Positions 50,374-59,148 are shown, counted from the first letter of the stretch. The stretch: 64,000 nt of DNA from Solirubrobacteraceae bacterium (GCA_024711025.1 JANJTP010000051.1:1-64000), one strand, 5' to 3'. Program-made: numbers and translations. The notes: generated from the sequence alone by a model not told the origin.

Positions 50374-52143
50374 ATGCTCGAACCGCTGACGCTGCCGTTC
50401 TTCCAGCGCGCCCTCTGGGAGATCCTGCTGCTGGCGATCGTCTCGGGACTGCTCGGCACGTGGATCGTCCTGCGTGGCCTCGCCTTCTTCGCGCACGCCG
50501 TCGGGACGGCCACCTTCCCGGGCCTGGTGCTCGCGGACGGCCTCGGCTTCGCGCCGTTCCTCGGAGCGCTCGGGGCGGCTCTCGCGGTGGCCTGGCTCGT
50601 CGCAATGCTCGCCGAGCGACGAGCGACGAGCGCCGACAGCGTGACCGCGCTGGCGCTCGCGGCGGCGCTCGCCGTCGGGATCATCCTGGCCAGCGACGTG
50701 TTCGCCGCGCAGGCGAGCGTCGAGCGGCTGCTGTTCGGCAGCCTGCTCGCGATCGGCTGGTCCGACGTCGCGCTCGCGGCGGTGGTCGCGCTCGTCGCGC
50801 TCGTCGCCGCGCTGCTCGGCGGGCCTCGCTGGCTCGCCGCCGGCTTCGACGAGGTCGGCGACGCCGCGCGTCCGCGCCGCGGCGCAGGCCTCGCCCTTGT
50901 GCTGCTGACGGCGCTCGCCGCCGTCGCCGCGCTGTCGGCCGTCGGCGCCCTGCTCGCGACCGCGATCGTCGTCGTGCCGGCCGCGACCACGCGGCTCGTG
51001 ACGAACCGCGTCGCGAGCTGGCAGATCGCGACGGTCCTGCTCGCGGCGGCGCAGGGCGCGATCGGCATGTGGGTCGCCTTCCAGGTGAACGTCCCGCCCG
51101 GCGCCGCGATCGCCGTGCTGGCAGGCGCCGTCTTCCTGCTCGTCGCCGTCGTGCGCCGGATCGCGGCGAGCCGCTCGCGGGCATCCATGGCCTTGGCGGC
51201 GCTCGGCGGCGTGGCGGCCCTGGCGTTCGGCGGCTGCGCAGGCGGAAACGGGTCCACAGCCCGCAGTGGCCAGCTCGAGGTCGTCGCCACGACGACCATC
51301 GCCGGTGACCTCGCCGGGGAGGTCGGTGGCCGAGAGGTCGCCGTGACGACGCTGCTGCGCCCCGGCTCGGACCCGCACGAGTACGAGCCGCGAGCGGGGG
51401 ACGTGCGCAAGCTGGCGGGAGCCGACGTCGTCGTCGCGAGCGGCCTCGGGCTGGACGCCTGGGTCGACGAGCTGATCGGAGCGTCGGGCAGCGAGGCACG
51501 GGTCGTGCGGCTGGGTGACCACGTTCCGACGCGGCTCGAGGCCGCCGGCGGTCGTGGGGGGGAGGTGCATCACGGCGAGGGCGACGTCGACCCGCACTGG
51601 TGGGGCGACCCGCACAACGTGCTCGCGGCGGTCGGCGAGATCGAGCGCGCCTACGCGGCCGCCGATCCGCACGCCGCGGGGTCCGTGGCGAAGAACGCCG
51701 CCGCCTATCGACGGCGGCTGCGTGTCCTCGACCGCCGGATCGCCTCGTGCATCGCGCGCGTTCCGTGGGCTCAGCGGCGGATCGTCACCGATCACGACGC
51801 TTTCGCCTATTTCGCCACGCGCTACGGGATCGAGCTCGTCGGAGCGGTGATCCCCTCGACCACGACCCGTGCCGAGACCTCGGCCGGAGACCTGGCCGAG
51901 CTCGAGCGGACCATCAGGCGCGAGAAGGTCCGCGCGATCTTCCCGGAGGTGGGCGTGAGCCCGCGGCTCGCGGAGCAGCTCGCCCGGCAGACCGGTGCCT
52001 CGACGGCGTACACGCTCTACTCCGACGCCCTCGGCGGGCCGGGCTCGGGTGCCGACACCTACATCGGAGCCCAGCGGGCGAATGCCGCCGCACTGGTCGC
52101 GGGGATGAGCGGCGGGGCGAAGCGATGCGAGACGGGGGCATGA
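50374..52143 (+). CDS. Zinc/manganese ABC transporter: permease (ZnuB) fused to binding protein (ZnuA)
   Basis: 589 residues. Residues 1-268 are an ABC-3-type permease with about eight membrane segments (LGTWIVLRGLAFFAHAVGTA at the start). Residues 275-589 are a cluster 9 metal-binding protein: LEVVATTTIAGDLAGEVGG, RPGSDPHEYEP, a His-rich loop VHHGEGDVDPHWWGDPHNV, TDHDAFAYFATRYG and EVGVSPRLAEQLARQTGA. The ligand His, His, His and Asp are present. A lipobox-like AFGGC lies at the junction. ATG 51187 could allow separate translation of the second half, but no ribosome site is visible there. The stop overlaps the next gene (ATGA). Confidence 0.87.
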   Translation: MLEPLTLPFFQRALWEILLLAIVSGLLGTWIVLRGLAFFAHAVGTATFPGLVLADGLGFAPFLGALGAALAVAWLVAMLAERRATSADSVTALALAAALAVGIILASDVFAAQASVERLLFGSLLAIGWSDVALAAVVALVALVAALLGGPRWLAAGFDEVGDAARPRRGAGLALVLLTALAAVAALSAVGALLATAIVVVPAATTRLVTNRVASWQIATVLLAAAQGAIGMWVAFQVNVPPGAAIAVLAGAVFLLVAVVRRIAASRSRASMALAALGGVAALAFGGCAGGNGSTARSGQLEVVATTTIAGDLAGEVGGREVAVTTLLRPGSDPHEYEPRAGDVRKLAGADVVVASGLGLDAWVDELIGASGSEARVVRLGDHVPTRLEAAGGRGGEVHHGEGDVDPHWWGDPHNVLAAVGEIERAYAAADPHAAGSVAKNAAAYRRRLRVLDRRIASCIARVPWAQRRIVTDHDAFAYFATRYGIELVGAVIPSTTTRAETSAGDLAELERTIRREKVRAIFPEVGVSPRLAEQLARQTGASTAYTLYSDALGGPGSGADTYIGAQRANAAALVAGMSGGAKRCETGA

Positions 52144-52919
52144 GCGAGCCGCATGACGCGGACGCCTCGCGGCGGCCGCTGCTCGTCGTCGCCGACAGCC
52201 TCGCCGCGACCTACCCGGGCTCGGACGCGCCGGCGCTCGCCAGCGTGACCTTCGAGCTGCGGGGCGGGCAGCGGCTCGCCGTTCTCGGACCCAACGGCGG
52301 CGGCAAGTCGACCCTGCTGCGGGTGCTGTCCGGACAGCTCCAACCGTCGTTCGGCAAGCTCGAGCTGCCCGCCGGCCGTGTCGCGCTCGTGCCGCAGACC
52401 GAGCGCTCGAGGCTCGACTTCCCGGTCAGCGCGCTGGACGTGGCGACCCTCGGCGCCGTCGCGCGGCTGCCGTGGTACCGGCGTCCGTCACGCGCCGATC
52501 GTGCGCTCGCGCTCGACGCGCTGGGGCGCGTCGGGCTCGCCGACCGTGCGCACCGGACCTACGGCGACCTCTCCGGCGGGCAGCGACAGCGCGTGCTCGT
52601 CGCCCGCGCCCTCGTCCAGGACGCGCCCCTCCTGCTGCTCGACGAGCCGTTCTCCGGTCTGGACGCGCCGAGCAGGAGGCGGCTCGAGCTGCTGCTGGAG
52701 GAGCTGGCCGGAGCGGGGCGCGGCCTGCTGCTGGCGACGCACGACCTGGACCAGGCACGGGCCTGCGAGCTGGTCCTGTGCCTGAACCGCGTGCAGCTCG
52801 CCTTCGGGGAGCCGGAGCGGGCGCTCACGCCGCAGGTCGTCGAGCGCACCTACGGCGCGTGGCTCCATGGCACCGGCGACCCCGAGGAGCAGCCGGCCTC
52901 ACCGGGTCGGACACCTTGA
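52140..52919 (+). CDS. Zinc/manganese ABC transporter ATP-binding protein (ZnuC type)
   Basis: 259 residues. Walker A GPNGGGKSTLL, signature LSGGQRQRVLVARAL, Walker B LLLDEPFSGLD. The sequence around ALVPQTERSRLDFPVSALDV is typical of the metal-uptake group. It is translated together with the fused gene before it and the permease after it (TTGA). Confidence 0.92.
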   Translation: MSEPHDADASRRPLLVVADSLAATYPGSDAPALASVTFELRGGQRLAVLGPNGGGKSTLLRVLSGQLQPSFGKLELPAGRVALVPQTERSRLDFPVSALDVATLGAVARLPWYRRPSRADRALALDALGRVGLADRAHRTYGDLSGGQRQRVLVARALVQDAPLLLLDEPFSGLDAPSRRRLELLLEELAGAGRGLLLATHDLDQARACELVLCLNRVQLAFGEPERALTPQVVERTYGAWLHGTGDPEEQPASPGRTP

Positions 52920-53755
52920 TCGACTGGCTCGTCGAGCCGCTGCGCAGCACGGTCGTCGCGCGGGCGCTCGCCGAGCTCCTGCTGCTCGGCGTCGTCTCCG
53001 GATCGCTCGGGAGCTGGATCGTCCTGTGGCGCCTCTCGTACAGTGCTGAGTCGCTTGCGCACGGGATGCTGCCCGGCCTCGTGATCGCCGCGCTCGCGGG
53101 GGTCCCGCTGGTCATCGGCGGAGCGGCGGGGCTGCTCGTCGCGACGCTCGCGATCGCCGCCGTCGGCCGCGTCCCGCGGCTCGGCAGCGACGTCGCCGTC
53201 TCGGTGGTCATCACGACGCTGCTCGGTCTCGGCGTGCTGCTCGGACTGGCGCCCGAGACGCCGGCCGGACTCGACGGGATCCTGTTCGGCGACGTGCTGG
53301 GCGTCAGCGACGGCGACCTCGCGCTGACCGCGGCGATCGTCGCGGTCGTCCTCATCTCGCTGGCCTTGCTGCGCCCGAGCCTCGTCGTCGTCGGGCTCGA
53401 CCGGCTGAATGCCGCCGCGCTGGGCCGCCGGCCGGGCGCGGTCGACGTCGCGCTCGGCCTGCTGCTGGCGCTCGCGACGCTCGTCGCGGTCGAGGACCTC
53501 GGCAACCTGCTCGTCGTCGCGATGCTCGTCGGCCCGGCCGCCGCGGCGCGGCTGGTGACGCGGCGCCTGACGTCGATGATGCTCGCGGCGACGGCGATCG
53601 CCGTCGGCGCCTCGCTCGTCGGCATCTACGCCTCCTACCACGCGCGGCTCGCCGCGGGGGCGAGCGTCACCTGTGCGCTCGCGCTCGCCTACGTCGCCGC
53701 GCTCGCCGCACGTCGGCTGACCGCGGCACGGCGCTCGGCGTCGGCGCGCGCTTGA
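52916..53755 (+). CDS. Second metal ABC transporter permease (ZnuB type)
   Basis: 279 residues from a TTG overlapping the ATPase stop. About eight to nine membrane segments; GSLGSWIVLWRLSYSAESLAHG at the start and LLVVAMLVGPAAAARLV are characteristic. With the permease half of the fusion, the operon encodes two different permeases, suggesting a heterodimeric channel. Confidence 0.9.
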   Translation: MIDWLVEPLRSTVVARALAELLLLGVVSGSLGSWIVLWRLSYSAESLAHGMLPGLVIAALAGVPLVIGGAAGLLVATLAIAAVGRVPRLGSDVAVSVVITTLLGLGVLLGLAPETPAGLDGILFGDVLGVSDGDLALTAAIVAVVLISLALLRPSLVVVGLDRLNAAALGRRPGAVDVALGLLLALATLVAVEDLGNLLVVAMLVGPAAAARLVTRRLTSMMLAATAIAVGASLVGIYASYHARLAAGASVTCALALAYVAALAARRLTAARRSASARA

Positions 53756-53783
53756 GCCTGCGTGCGAGCACGGGCTGTCGAGC

Positions 53784-54074
53784 TCATCGCGTGCAGCACG
53801 TCGTCTGCAGTCCGCCGGCCGAGCTCGCCGCCCACGCAGTGACACGATCGGGGGTCAGCGTCAGCAGCTCGAACAGCTCGCCGGGACTGAGCTCGCGCAC
53901 GCGCTCACCAGACGCGTGTCTGAGCGTGATCTCGACTCCGCGGAAGGCTGCGGCCCGCTGGAACGTGATCTGAAGCCCGAGCTGCTCGAGCAGGGTGGCG
54001 CAGCGAGCTGCGGCCTCCATGCTGGCGATCAGCTCGTGGGTCGGGCGATCGAGCTGCTGTGAAGTCGTAATCAT
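53784..54074 (-). CDS. Small protein of unknown function
   Basis: 96 residues, with a good GAGGAG site before ATG 54074. The sequence includes RPTHELIASMEAAARCATLL and ITLRHASGERVRELSPGELFELL. No family recognised. It could be cytoplasmic; there is no signal or membrane segment. It lies downstream of the EAL gene with a 193-bp gap in which I see no gene. Confidence 0.6.
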   Translation of the reverse strand: MITTSQQLDRPTHELIASMEAAARCATLLEQLGLQITFQRAAAFRGVEITLRHASGERVRELSPGELFELLTLTPDRVTAWAASSAGGLQTTCCTR

Positions 54075-54267
54075 GCTGTCGTGCTCCTCTTGGCGTCATA
54101 GGCCCTCCGTAGGTCGGGGCGCTGACCGGTCCGGGCTCTATCGGAACGGTGAATACGCCGGGCAAGCGAGTGGTAGCTTCGTCCGACCCGGTGGCCGCTG
54201 AACGAGCTTCCGGGCGACCCTTGGGAGCTTTGTCGCGGCGGCGCAGCCGAGCGCTGTGTGTCCTCGC

Positions 54268-56403
54268 TCAGCCGTCGAGCCGTTCGAGGAACGTCTCGGA
54301 GCACGCGGCCATCAGGCGGCGGAAGTCGCGAATCTCATCCTTCGAGGCGCGCGTGCGAATCAGCTCCGCGACGGATGCGTGCGCGAACTGGTCGAGGAAG
54401 CGCATGCACTCGGCCATCGTTGCCCCGGCCAGAACGCCTGTCAGGAGGTAATCGGCCGTTGCTCGGGCCGCGTCGCGGCTCGCGCCCGCGGCAAGCGCGG
54501 CGCAGACGGCATCGAGCCAATGCCTGGATCGCATGCGTGCCCGCGCCGTCGCGAACCAGCCTGGCCGCCAGGCCTCGTAGGTCGCCCTCGCGCCGTGCTC
54601 GACGAGGCTCGTCCCGCGCTCGGAAAGGACCTCCACCACCTCGGCCAGCGGCACCGCCGGCATCTCGACCGGGCGGAGGCGAACGATGCCGCGCTGCTGG
54701 CGGGCAAACCGCTGCAGGTCGATCCGGCGGAAGCGTCGGTGGCCGCCGGGCGTCCGCGAGCTCGGCAGCCGGCCCTCGTCGGCCAGGCGGCGGACTGTGC
54801 TGCTCGACACGTCGAGTGCCACTGCGGCCGCGCTGAGCGTCACCCACTCGTCGTCGGCTGCGTTGCGCTCTGTCGGAGCCGGGTTGCGTGCCGGCTGAAC
54901 ACGTGCCAGTCCAACCTGCTGAAGCTCGCGAAGCGCCGGCGCCGACGGGATCGGCGCGGGCCGCGCGATGCAGAAGCCCTGGACCGCGTCGACTCCGGCG
55001 CTGCGCACCGCCTCGAGCTGCGCCTCGGTCTCGATGCCTTCCGCGACCACCGTCAGACCGAGCGCTTGACCTATGCCGACGACGGCGTCGACGATCGGAA
55101 CCGGATCGTTCACCCGATGCACGCCGCGGACGAAGCCGCGGTCGATCTTGACGCTGTCGATCGGTAGGTCCGCGAGATGCGCGAGTGACGAGTACCCGGT
55201 GCCGAAGTCGTCCAGCACGACCTTCACGCCGAGTAGCTTGAGGGCATCGAGCGTCGCGATCGTCTCTCCGCAAGTGTCCATCACGCTCGACTCGGTGATC
55301 TCGAACGTGATCGATGACGGTGCCACATCGGTTGCGAGCAGGGCAGCGGCGACGCGACTGACGAACGCCCTCGACATGAGCTGTCGCTGTGAGACGTTGA
55401 TGGACACGCGCGGAAGCGCCAGCTCGGGATCCTGGATCGTCCAGCGAGCCACGCGACGGCAGACGTCGGCGATGACCCAGTCTCCGAGCTCGATGATCAG
55501 GTCACTTTCTTCCGCTATCGGGACGAACCGGCTCGGTGGCAGCATTCCGCGACTCGGATGGCGCCAGCGGACCAGCGCCTCGAACTCCGGGACGCCGGGT
55601 TGTCGCAGCGACATGATCGGCTGGAAGTGAAGGATGAGCTCCTCGCGCACAAGGGCGAGCCGTAGCTCCTCCTCGATCCGCAGGCGCTCTGCGACGCGCT
55701 CGCGTGCCGCGACGGTGAAGACCTCGGTGCGGTTGCCGCCAAGCGCCTTTGCGTGACGCAGCGCGCCCTCGGCGTCACGCAGCACGTCGGCCGCGCGGGT
55801 GTGACCATGATGCACCGTCGCGATCCCGACGCTGCCGGTGAGCAGAACCTGTTGCTCACCGATGATCAGCGGCAAGCGTATGACACGTAGCGCGTCTTCG
55901 GCGATCCTGAGTGCCTCGAGCTCGCTCGCAACACCTTCGCGGAGCACCACGAACTGCGTGCCCGCGAAGCGCGCGAGCACCGTGTCGGACGACGAGAGGA
56001 GCTCACATAATCTCCTGGCCACCTCTTGCAGTGCCTCGTCGCCACCATCGTGGCCGACCGTCATGTTGATGTCGTCGATGCCGGCGACGTCGATCGAGAG
56101 CACGGCGAGCACGGTGCCGGGCCCGCGGTCACGCGCGATCGTGCGCTCGAGGTATCTGACGAATGACGACCGACTCGGCAGTCCTGTGAGCGTGTCGATG
56201 CCCGCTGAGATCGACATCGGAGCTGGGACACCGTGATGCGAGGCGTTGCCCTCGACAAGCGTCGGTACCGGTGCCCGGTGCGGTGTCACCGTCGGGATGC
56301 CTAGTGACAGCTCTCTCACGGTGGGCTGCGGGCTCACGCGATCGAACGCTGATGACACTGATGCGCCTCGGGCGGGCTCGACGCATCCGAGACGGGCCTG
56401 CAT
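54268..56403 (-). CDS. Degenerate GGDEF - EAL phosphodiesterase fused to a MerR/excisionase-type DNA-binding domain
   Basis: 711 residues if started at ATG 56403; a TTG at 56502 and an ATG at 56217 are alternatives. Order of parts: disordered N-terminus (1-65); GGDEF domain with the active motif changed to FAGTQF (146-151); EAL domain with intact E275-A-L, ITESSVMD, DDFGTGYSSL, KIDRGFV and VAEGIET; a helix-turn-helix at about 519-567 (WVTLSAAAVALDVSSSTVRR and TPGGHRRFRRIDLQRF); and a helical C-terminal domain of about 135 residues with no known family. The EAL residues are complete, so c-di-GMP hydrolysis is expected, while the DNA-binding domain would tie it to transcription. Confidence 0.88.
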   Translation of the reverse strand: MQARLGCVEPARGASVSSAFDRVSPQPTVRELSLGIPTVTPHRAPVPTLVEGNASHHGVPAPMSISAGIDTLTGLPSRSSFVRYLERTIARDRGPGTVLAVLSIDVAGIDDINMTVGHDGGDEALQEVARRLCELLSSSDTVLARFAGTQFVVLREGVASELEALRIAEDALRVIRLPLIIGEQQVLLTGSVGIATVHHGHTRAADVLRDAEGALRHAKALGGNRTEVFTVAARERVAERLRIEEELRLALVREELILHFQPIMSLRQPGVPEFEALVRWRHPSRGMLPPSRFVPIAEESDLIIELGDWVIADVCRRVARWTIQDPELALPRVSINVSQRQLMSRAFVSRVAAALLATDVAPSSITFEITESSVMDTCGETIATLDALKLLGVKVVLDDFGTGYSSLAHLADLPIDSVKIDRGFVRGVHRVNDPVPIVDAVVGIGQALGLTVVAEGIETEAQLEAVRSAGVDAVQGFCIARPAPIPSAPALRELQQVGLARVQPARNPAPTERNAADDEWVTLSAAAVALDVSSSTVRRLADEGRLPSSRTPGGHRRFRRIDLQRFARQQRGIVRLRPVEMPAVPLAEVVEVLSERGTSLVEHGARATYEAWRPGWFATARARMRSRHWLDAVCAALAAGASRDAARATADYLLTGVLAGATMAECMRFLDQFAHASVAELIRTRASKDEIRDFRRLMAACSETFLERLDG

Positions 56404-56554
56404 GTGGCACCGGGCGACCACGGGGAGCCCGAGTCGCGTGCGGGGCGGACGGTCAGGCCGCCGCGCATATGTAAGTGATACTCCGCCCGCATCGATGCGC
56501 AATCTACTCGCGAGTCGCGTACTTGTAGGGACTTCGTGGGCATTGGCGACGGCT

Positions 56555-56587
56555 TGAGAGGTTTATTGCCACCTATGAGAGGTTTTT
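56555..56587. repeat. TGAGAGGTTT direct repeats upstream of the EAL-HTH gene
   Basis: TGAGAGGTTT at 56555-56564 and 56576-56585, 21 bp apart (two helical turns), within an AT-richer part of the 346-bp gap 56404-56749. This gap holds no gene that I can support. Direct repeats are the binding mode of BldC-like excisionase-type HTH proteins. Confidence 0.6.
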
Positions 56588-56749
56588 GCTTCTCTCCGAT
56601 CGTGGCTGCGGGATTCCACGTGGGGGGCCGTAATCGGTACGGATGCGAGACACCGGGACAATCCACGCATCGCAAGACGATGCGAAGAGCGCGCGACGAC
56701 GGTGACCCCTCGCCACGAGCCCTTAGAGGCCGTCGATCGGGCGGGCGGC

Positions 56750-57208
56750 CTAGGAGAGCGATCCGCGGCAGGCCGCGCAGGCGCCGCGCAAGACGATGTC
56801 GTGGCCGTGGACGTCGAAGTCCGCGCGGCGGGAGAGCGCATCGATCGCCCGCTCGAGCCCCGCGTCGTCGAACGGCACGACGGCGCCGCAGCGCTCGCAC
56901 ACGAGGTGATGGTGGTGGTGATCGGGTCGCGCCGGCTCGTAGCGTGCCTGGGACTGGCCGAGCTCGACCCGCGTCACGAGGCCGAGCTCGTCGAGCTCGT
57001 CCAGCACGCGGTAGACGCTCGCCCTCCCGACGGCACGGCCGCGCCCCCGCAGCGCCGCCTCGATCTCGTAGGCGGTGAGTGCGCACGGCTGCTCGTCGAG
57101 CAGGTCGAGGACGGCGGCACGCGCGCCGCCCAGCCGGTATCCGGCTGCGGCCAGCCGCTCCGCTGCGCGGCTCGCCCAGGAGCCGCCGGCATCCACCGGG
57201 TGGGCCAT
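56750..57208 (-). CDS. zur: Fur-family regulator, probably Zur
   Basis: 152 residues. The winged helix includes VLDLLDEQPCALTAYEIEAALRG and VGRASVYRVLDELDELGLVTRV. Metal sites: HHHHHLVCERCG, then a second pair CAACRG at the C-terminus, giving a structural zinc with four Cys; the regulatory site is His-rich. The neighbour is a His-rich protein, and a matching palindrome precedes the zinc operon, so zinc rather than iron is favoured. TACGGT eight bases before the ATG may be the -10 box. Confidence 0.86.
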   Translation of the reverse strand: MAHPVDAGGSWASRAAERLAAAGYRLGGARAAVLDLLDEQPCALTAYEIEAALRGRGRAVGRASVYRVLDELDELGLVTRVELGQSQARYEPARPDHHHHHLVCERCGAVVPFDDAGLERAIDALSRRADFDVHGHDIVLRGACAACRGSLS

Positions 57209-57238
57209 CGCCCCCGACCGTAGCGCCCGGCGGGCGCG

Positions 57239-57592
57239 TCAGGCGAGGGAGAGCGGTCCGTGGTCGTCGCAGTGGTCGCCGTGCGCGTGGTGCAGGCGCC
57301 CGTCGACCAGGTAGTCGACGTGGCCGCCGTGGGGGACCTGCTCGTGCCCGCAGCCGGGTCCGTGGACATGCCCGGGCTCGTCGGCCACCCCATCCTGCGC
57401 GTCCCGGCAACCCTCGGGGTTCGTGGCATCGACGGCGATCACGTGATCGTCGACGTGATCGCCGTGCGCGTGGTGGAGATGGCCCGAGTGGAGGAAGTCG
57501 ATGTGTCCCGCGTGGACGACGGCGGTGTGGCCGCAGCCCGGTCCGTGGAGGTGCTCGTGGCCGCCGCCGTGGATCTCGTGCTCGTTCTCCAT
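57239..57592 (-). CDS. Histidine-rich protein with two metal-binding repeats
   Basis: 117 residues, start ATG 57592. Two copies of a unit of about 40 residues: HGPGCGHTAVVHAGHIDFL then SGHLHHAHGDHVDDH, and again HGPGCGHEQVPHGGHVDYL then DGRLHHAHGDHCDDH. About a quarter of the residues are His. It lies 30 bp ahead of zur in the same direction. A zinc buffer or chaperone is likely; no membrane segment or signal is seen. Confidence 0.8.
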   Translation of the reverse strand: MENEHEIHGGGHEHLHGPGCGHTAVVHAGHIDFLHSGHLHHAHGDHVDDHVIAVDATNPEGCRDAQDGVADEPGHVHGPGCGHEQVPHGGHVDYLVDGRLHHAHGDHCDDHGPLSLA

Positions 57593-57676
57593 GGGGTCAC
57601 GGTACGCGGTTGCGATCGCGGACGGCACAGTCGGTCCGCACTCGTGAGCCTGCAAGCGTCCCTGCGCGCGGGAGGA

Positions 57677-59023
57677 ATGAGCGGTCGCTCCGCCGAACGG
57701 CCCCGCATGCGCCTTCGCCAGCTTCGAGCCGCGCTGCACGACTTCTGCGAGGAGGCGGCCTGCCAGCTCGCCTCTGACGCCCAGGGCGGCCACGAGATGC
57801 CGTTCGAGATCGTCGAGAGCGGCCGGCACGGCACGCCGCTCTACTGCTACCGGCCGCTGACGGCCGACTTCATTCGCGGGCGCACAGGCGCCCTCGCCCG
57901 GCTGCCGTCCTACCTGCCGGCCGCCCACGCGCTGATCGCCGCCGGCAATCTCGGCGCCTGGCTGGACGCGCAGGGAGTCCACGCGCCGGGTGCGGGGCGC
58001 GAGCGTGCCGACTCCGCTCTGCACTGCTTCCTCGCACGGGTATTCGCCGACGCGACCGACTTCGTCTTCGCCGAGGAGCGCTTCGACGGCGCGTTCCGCG
58101 AGCTGATCGCCATCGTCGCCGACGGGCGCACCGAGAGCGTCGTCGTCGCGGTGCTGCCCGGATTCGACTTGGGCTCGGATGAGGTCGCGATCGGCGAGGG
58201 GCTGGCTCTCGCCCGCGGCGAGGCCTGCGACGACGCCCCCGACGAGGCCCGCTGGTCGCGGCCGGACGGCGCTCCGCAGACGCTCGCCCTGCTGCGCTGG
58301 GAGCCCGCGCCCGGCGACCCGGCGCCACTGTCGTACGCGCTCGTGCGCCTGCGCCGGCTGCTGCTCGGCCTGAGGCTCTACGACACGAGCGCGGTCGCGC
58401 TCGCGCCGCTCGGCTGGACGCGCGCCGGCGGCGGAGCGTGGCAGCCGATCGTCCTCGGCAGTGCGGCGGCGGTCGGCGGGGACCTGCTGATCGAGGCCGA
58501 GCAGGAGGACGAGCTGCGGGCGTTCCTCAACCTCGTCGCGCGGCGCACTCCCAAGCACGGCGAGCTCGCCTGGGCGCTGCGGCGATTCGAGCTCGCCTGC
58601 GAGCGTCCTCAGGCGGCCGAGGCGCTGACCGATGCGCTGCTCGCGCTGCGCGCGCTGCTCGAGCCGGAGGGCCCCGGTGCGGGGCGGCTCGCCGGGCGGC
58701 TCGCCACGCTCTGCGCGGAGCCGCACGACCGTCCGCGACTTGCGGAGCGGATCGCGCACGCGGTCTCGCTCGAGCGTGCGATCGTCGCGGGCCTGGCCGT
58801 CGATCCGGAGCTGGAGGCGATCGTCTCCGACGTGACCGAGCATCTGCGGGCGCTGCTGCGCGACGTCCTCTGCGGCCATCTCGATCCCGATCTGGCGGGG
58901 CTCGCCGACAAGATCGCGGCAGATGAGGCTCAGGGGCGCGAGCCGGGGTGCGAGGCGGAGCAGGAGGTGGAGGCGCCCCGCCCGTCAGGCCCGGCGCAGA
59001 CGCGCCAGGACACCTTCTTCTGA
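57677..59023 (+). CDS. Conserved-looking protein of unknown function
   Basis: 448 residues if started at ATG 57677; GGAGGA is directly adjacent to that ATG, so ATG 57707 is also possible. The N-terminal half has LHDFCEEAACQLASDAQGG and a mixed alpha/beta pattern. The C-terminal half (about 290-420) is helical: LNLVARRTPKHGELAWALRR, then LLALRALLEPEGPGAGRLAG and ERIAHAVSLERAIVAGL, reminiscent of Apea-like HEPN domains. No catalytic motif that I can assign with confidence. Confidence 0.65.
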   Translation: MSGRSAERPRMRLRQLRAALHDFCEEAACQLASDAQGGHEMPFEIVESGRHGTPLYCYRPLTADFIRGRTGALARLPSYLPAAHALIAAGNLGAWLDAQGVHAPGAGRERADSALHCFLARVFADATDFVFAEERFDGAFRELIAIVADGRTESVVVAVLPGFDLGSDEVAIGEGLALARGEACDDAPDEARWSRPDGAPQTLALLRWEPAPGDPAPLSYALVRLRRLLLGLRLYDTSAVALAPLGWTRAGGGAWQPIVLGSAAAVGGDLLIEAEQEDELRAFLNLVARRTPKHGELAWALRRFELACERPQAAEALTDALLALRALLEPEGPGAGRLAGRLATLCAEPHDRPRLAERIAHAVSLERAIVAGLAVDPELEAIVSDVTEHLRALLRDVLCGHLDPDLAGLADKIAADEAQGREPGCEAEQEVEAPRPSGPAQTRQDTFF

Positions 59024-59099
59024 GAGCCGAGGCGGGCGCGCCCGTCGGGCTCGATGCGGCGGCGGCGGCGGGGGCGACGTGCCGGGCCGCGCCCGAGGC

Positions 59100-59148
59100 A
59101 TCGTGGCTGCAGAAGCTCCGGTATGGGCCGGGTTTCTGCAGCCACGAT
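59100..59148. terminator. Perfect 15-bp inverted repeat between convergent genes
   Basis: ATCGTGGCTGCAGAA (59100-59114) and TTCTGCAGCCACGAT (59134-59148), exact inverse copies with a 19-base centre that itself holds CCGG/CCGG. It lies between two convergent genes, so it can serve as a two-way terminator; its length and precision also fit a REP-like element. Confidence 0.65.

Noticed and set aside
51160-51260. Frameshift or assembly error joining znuB and znuA
   Set aside because: The frame continues without stop through the junction and both halves are complete. A fusion is simpler, though resequencing would settle it.
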